A DNA stretch of 64,000 nucleotides from Chitinophaga flava (GTDB lineage Bacteria > Bacteroidota > Bacteroidia > Chitinophagales > Chitinophagaceae): positions 1,116,001 through 1,180,000 of the forward strand of contig NZ_QFFJ01000002.1 in the NCBI RefSeq assembly GCF_003308995.1, in the 5' to 3' direction. The notes below the pieces were generated by a model. The model saw nothing but the letters and a program-made list of their open reading frames with translations. It was not told the DNA's origin and ran no database searches. A program made the translations under genes and the position numbers. Numbering within the stretch: the first letter of the stretch is position 1; each line of letters begins with the position of its first letter. Below, piece by piece: positions 62,080 through 64,000 of the stretch.

Positions 62080-63165
62080 ATGAATGTACTGGAAACTAAG
62101 TCAAAACTGGAGCAGCAGTTTATTCAAAAGACAACAGCAGGACCTTGTGTTTACAATGCCTATCTGAAAGTATTTTCGGAGAAATATGCCGTGGACTGGG
62201 AGATGGCCGCCGGCAGCACAAATGGTGTAGTGGCCGATCCCAGGCAGCCCTGGCATACGGCCAGTATCGGCAAAACGTTTACAGCTGTGATCATCATGAT
62301 GCTGGCGGAACAAGGCCGCATTAGTCTGGAAGATCCGCTGGTGCGTTATCTTCCGGCTTCGCTGACAGCAGGTCTGCATGTATACAAAGGCCGGGATTAC
62401 ACGGCAGACATCACCATTGCACATCTGCTGTCGCATACTTCCGGACTGCCGGATTTTTATGAAGACAAACCCGGCAACGGACCTTATTTCCTTCAGTTGC
62501 TGCTGGAAGTGCCAGACCGGCTTTGGACAGCGGAAGAAACCGTGAGCTGGACCAAACTGTATATAGACCCGCTTTTCCCACCGGGAGAAAAGCTACATTA
62601 TACCGATACCGGCTACAACTTACTGGGATTGGTGATTGCAGCGGTTACCGGTAAACCCTACGAAAAGGTGTTGCATGAGTTTATTTTTGAACCGCTGGGT
62701 ATGCAGCACTCTTATCTGTTGCAGTATAGCACTCCGGTAGTGAACAGTCCTTATCCGGTGGCGAGTGTTTTTCTGCGTAGAAAAGAGATCCGTGTAGAGG
62801 AGTACAGAAGTTTCAGCAGTATCTATGCATCCGGGCAAACCATCAGTACAGGCGGGGACCTGATCATTTTTATGCAGGCGCTTACAACAGGCCGGCTGAT
62901 CAGCCAGGCATCGCTGGAAAAGATGATGGTATGGCGGAAAACCTGGACGGGCGTGGATTACGGCATGGGGCTGATGCGGGTGAGAATGCATATGTTTACC
63001 CGTAAATATGATGTATGGGGACATCTGGGCTCTACCGGTTCCTTTATGCTTTTTAATCCGGTATTCGATATTTATGTAGCGGGCAGCTTCAATCGTTCGG
63101 GCTTCCTGACGAGAGGTATTATGTTTGTGTACAAGGTTTTGAAGGCTGTTGCAAAAATAAAATAG
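62080..63165 (+). CDS. Serine hydrolase, beta-lactamase class C-like family
   Basis: A 361-residue serine beta-lactamase/D-alanyl-peptidase-fold protein (COG1680 type). The nucleophile is Ser62 with Lys65 in ASIGKTFTA, the second motif is Tyr174 in YTDTGYNLLG, and the KTG-like motif is HLGSTGSF near residue 310. LLSHTSGLPDFY is a family hallmark. There is no signal peptide, so it is probably cytoplasmic, unlike true class C beta-lactamases. Family members hydrolyse esters, D-peptides or lactams; the substrate is unknown. The gene stands alone, closed by a strong terminator, with 21-bp direct repeats upstream. Confidence 0.9.
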   Translation: MNVLETKSKLEQQFIQKTTAGPCVYNAYLKVFSEKYAVDWEMAAGSTNGVVADPRQPWHTASIGKTFTAVIIMMLAEQGRISLEDPLVRYLPASLTAGLHVYKGRDYTADITIAHLLSHTSGLPDFYEDKPGNGPYFLQLLLEVPDRLWTAEETVSWTKLYIDPLFPPGEKLHYTDTGYNLLGLVIAAVTGKPYEKVLHEFIFEPLGMQHSYLLQYSTPVVNSPYPVASVFLRRKEIRVEEYRSFSSIYASGQTISTGGDLIIFMQALTTGRLISQASLEKMMVWRKTWTGVDYGMGLMRVRMHMFTRKYDVWGHLGSTGSFMLFNPVFDIYVAGSFNRSGFLTRGIMFVYKVLKAVAKIK

Positions 63166-63183
63166 TGGTTGATTTCGGCTGCT

Positions 63184-63218
63184 AGCCTCCACCCGTAATA
63201 ACAGGTGGAGGCTTTTTT
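63184..63218 (+). terminator. Rho-independent terminator of the serine hydrolase gene
   Basis: A perfect 10-bp stem, AGCCTCCACC at 63184-63193 with GGTGGAGGCT at 63204-63213, with a 10-nt loop and TTTTTT tail, 18 nt after the stop. The convergent gene ends 6 nt further on. Confidence 0.92.
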
Positions 63219-63223
63219 ATGTG

Positions 63224-64000
63224 TTATAGGGTAAGCAGCAACTGTAACAGTTTATTGATTTCTGGTCGTTGATCATCTTCCAGGTCGCGGTTATATAGAA
63301 TGATTGCGGCCCGTTTATTTTCAGGGTTGATATACAGCAGGGAATGGCTACCCCATACATCTCCGGAATGCCCGAAAATAGGACGGTTGTCCAGTTTATA
63401 ACGTTCCCAGAAAAGGCCCTGGGTGGATTTGATGTCAGGATATTGCACCTGGCCCATAGCATCCAGTGAGCTGGCAGATATTATCTGTTTGCCATTCACG
63501 TTACCATTATTGACCAGCATCCTGGCGAAGGTGGCGAGGTCGGTAAGATTGCTATGAAGGCCACCGGTACAGTAATCTACCATGCTGTATTTACCCCAGG
63601 GTTGTAATGCAGGGCCATAAGGCACAGCATAGGGTTGGGATGCGAAATCCCGCAGATGCCATGTTAAAGTGGTGGTATTTAAAGGAGCGATAAACTGACG
63701 GGTGGTCCAAGTGTCGAAGTTTTCTTTTGCTGTCAGTTCCACAATATAAGCCGCCAGTGCAGCTCCCACGTTGGAATAGCTATAGACAGCCTTCTCGCGG
63801 TCATCGAGAAATGAATCAGGGCTGTAGTATTTCCCGGTAGGCTCGAGCATGCTGCGTATATATTCACTGATAGGAGCTGGATGGTCTCTTTCAGTTACGA
63901 CGAAATCCTCTGCCAGGTGTCGTTCGTACGCGGTATCTATAATACCGGAGGTATGGCTCAATAAGGTCCGCAGCGTAATCTTTTTACCCGGGTTTTTGGG
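63224..64000 (-). CDS. Serine hydrolase, class C-like, N-terminus beyond window edge
   Basis: The frame is open from base 64000 to the stop at 63224, giving 258 codons; the start and SxxK motif are outside the window. Visible are TLRTLLSHTSGI (a family hallmark, directly preceding residues read into the edge), the second catalytic motif YSYSNVGAAL, and the third motif FGHSGDVWGSHS. It is the same beta-lactamase/penicillin-binding-protein-like family as the convergent gene at 62080, but the two sequences are clearly different and not recent duplicates. Function beyond serine hydrolase cannot be read. Confidence 0.88.
   Translation of the reverse strand, partial: PKNPGKKITLRTLLSHTSGIIDTAYERHLAEDFVVTERDHPAPISEYIRSMLEPTGKYYSPDSFLDDREKAVYSYSNVGAALAAYIVELTAKENFDTWTTRQFIAPLNTTTLTWHLRDFASQPYAVPYGPALQPWGKYSMVDYCTGGLHSNLTDLATFARMLVNNGNVNGKQIISASSLDAMGQVQYPDIKSTQGLFWERYKLDNRPIFGHSGDVWGSHSLLYINPENKRAAIILYNRDLEDDQRPEINKLLQLLLTL

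Overview
The window looks like a chromosomal segment from a member of the Bacteroidota, most likely a Chitinophaga-type Chitinophagaceae. This rests on gene content: SusC/SusD pairs, two FecI/FecR sigma/anti-sigma pairs, several TonB-dependent receptors with N-terminal carboxypeptidase-like domains, lipoproteins with short Bacteroidota lipoboxes, LytTR signalling proteins, a type IX secretion type-B sorting domain, and a GH144-like glucanase, a family founded on a Chitinophaga pinensis enzyme. Few starts have a Shine-Dalgarno sequence, and the few recognisable promoters carry the Bacteroidota -7 box TAnnTTTG. I see no rRNA, tRNA, CRISPR array, transposase or phage gene.

Layout. (1) 1-6125, minus strand: a lipoprotein cut by the window edge, then GT87-like membrane protein -> LytS-type histidine kinase -> LytTR response regulator -> secreted CocE-type hydrolase, read right to left. 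(2) 6348-23333, plus strand: a ten-gene run of ECF sigma factor, FecR, TonB receptor with STN signalling domain, two DUF4397-like lipoproteins, three double-fasciclin lipoproteins, an Oar-like TonB receptor and an IPT/TIG-NHL lipoprotein, closed by a strong terminator. It is organised like a polysaccharide utilisation locus but has no SusD and no enzyme. (3) 23632-24096: a secreted ecotin-type protease inhibitor. (4) 33914 down to 24132, minus strand: a polysaccharide utilisation locus of FecI, FecR, SusC, SusD, GH144-like glucanase and GH43-discoidin enzyme, with 6-10 nt gaps in the last four genes. (5) 33982-40651: a SufR-like cysteine-containing regulator divergent from a three-gene RND efflux operon, ending in a long inverted repeat. 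(6) 40815-46255: uncharacterised proteins, a DUF3995 membrane protein, MarR and AraC regulators and an SDR protein lacking the catalytic residues. (7) 46673-57610: one 3,645-residue surface protein with 22 DUF11-like modules and a type-B T9SS C-terminal domain. (8) 58146-61848: a small TonB receptor, a helical secreted protein and a membrane-anchored LytTR regulator, with AlgR-like direct repeats upstream of the receptor. (9) 62080-64000: two convergent class-C-type serine hydrolases, the second cut by the window edge.

How the genes may work together. Most of the window serves the cell surface: nutrient uptake across the outer membrane (regions 2, 4, 8), adhesion (fasciclin lipoproteins and the DUF11 giant), efflux (5) and the signalling that controls them. 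The two FecI/FecR systems each sit beside a TonB receptor carrying an STN domain, the usual arrangement for ligand-induced trans-envelope signalling. The least explained parts are the enzyme-free fasciclin/DUF4397 locus, the long inverted repeat at 40644-40810, and the LytTR/TonB-receptor module with its candidate DNA site. All functions come from reading the sequence; no database search was run.
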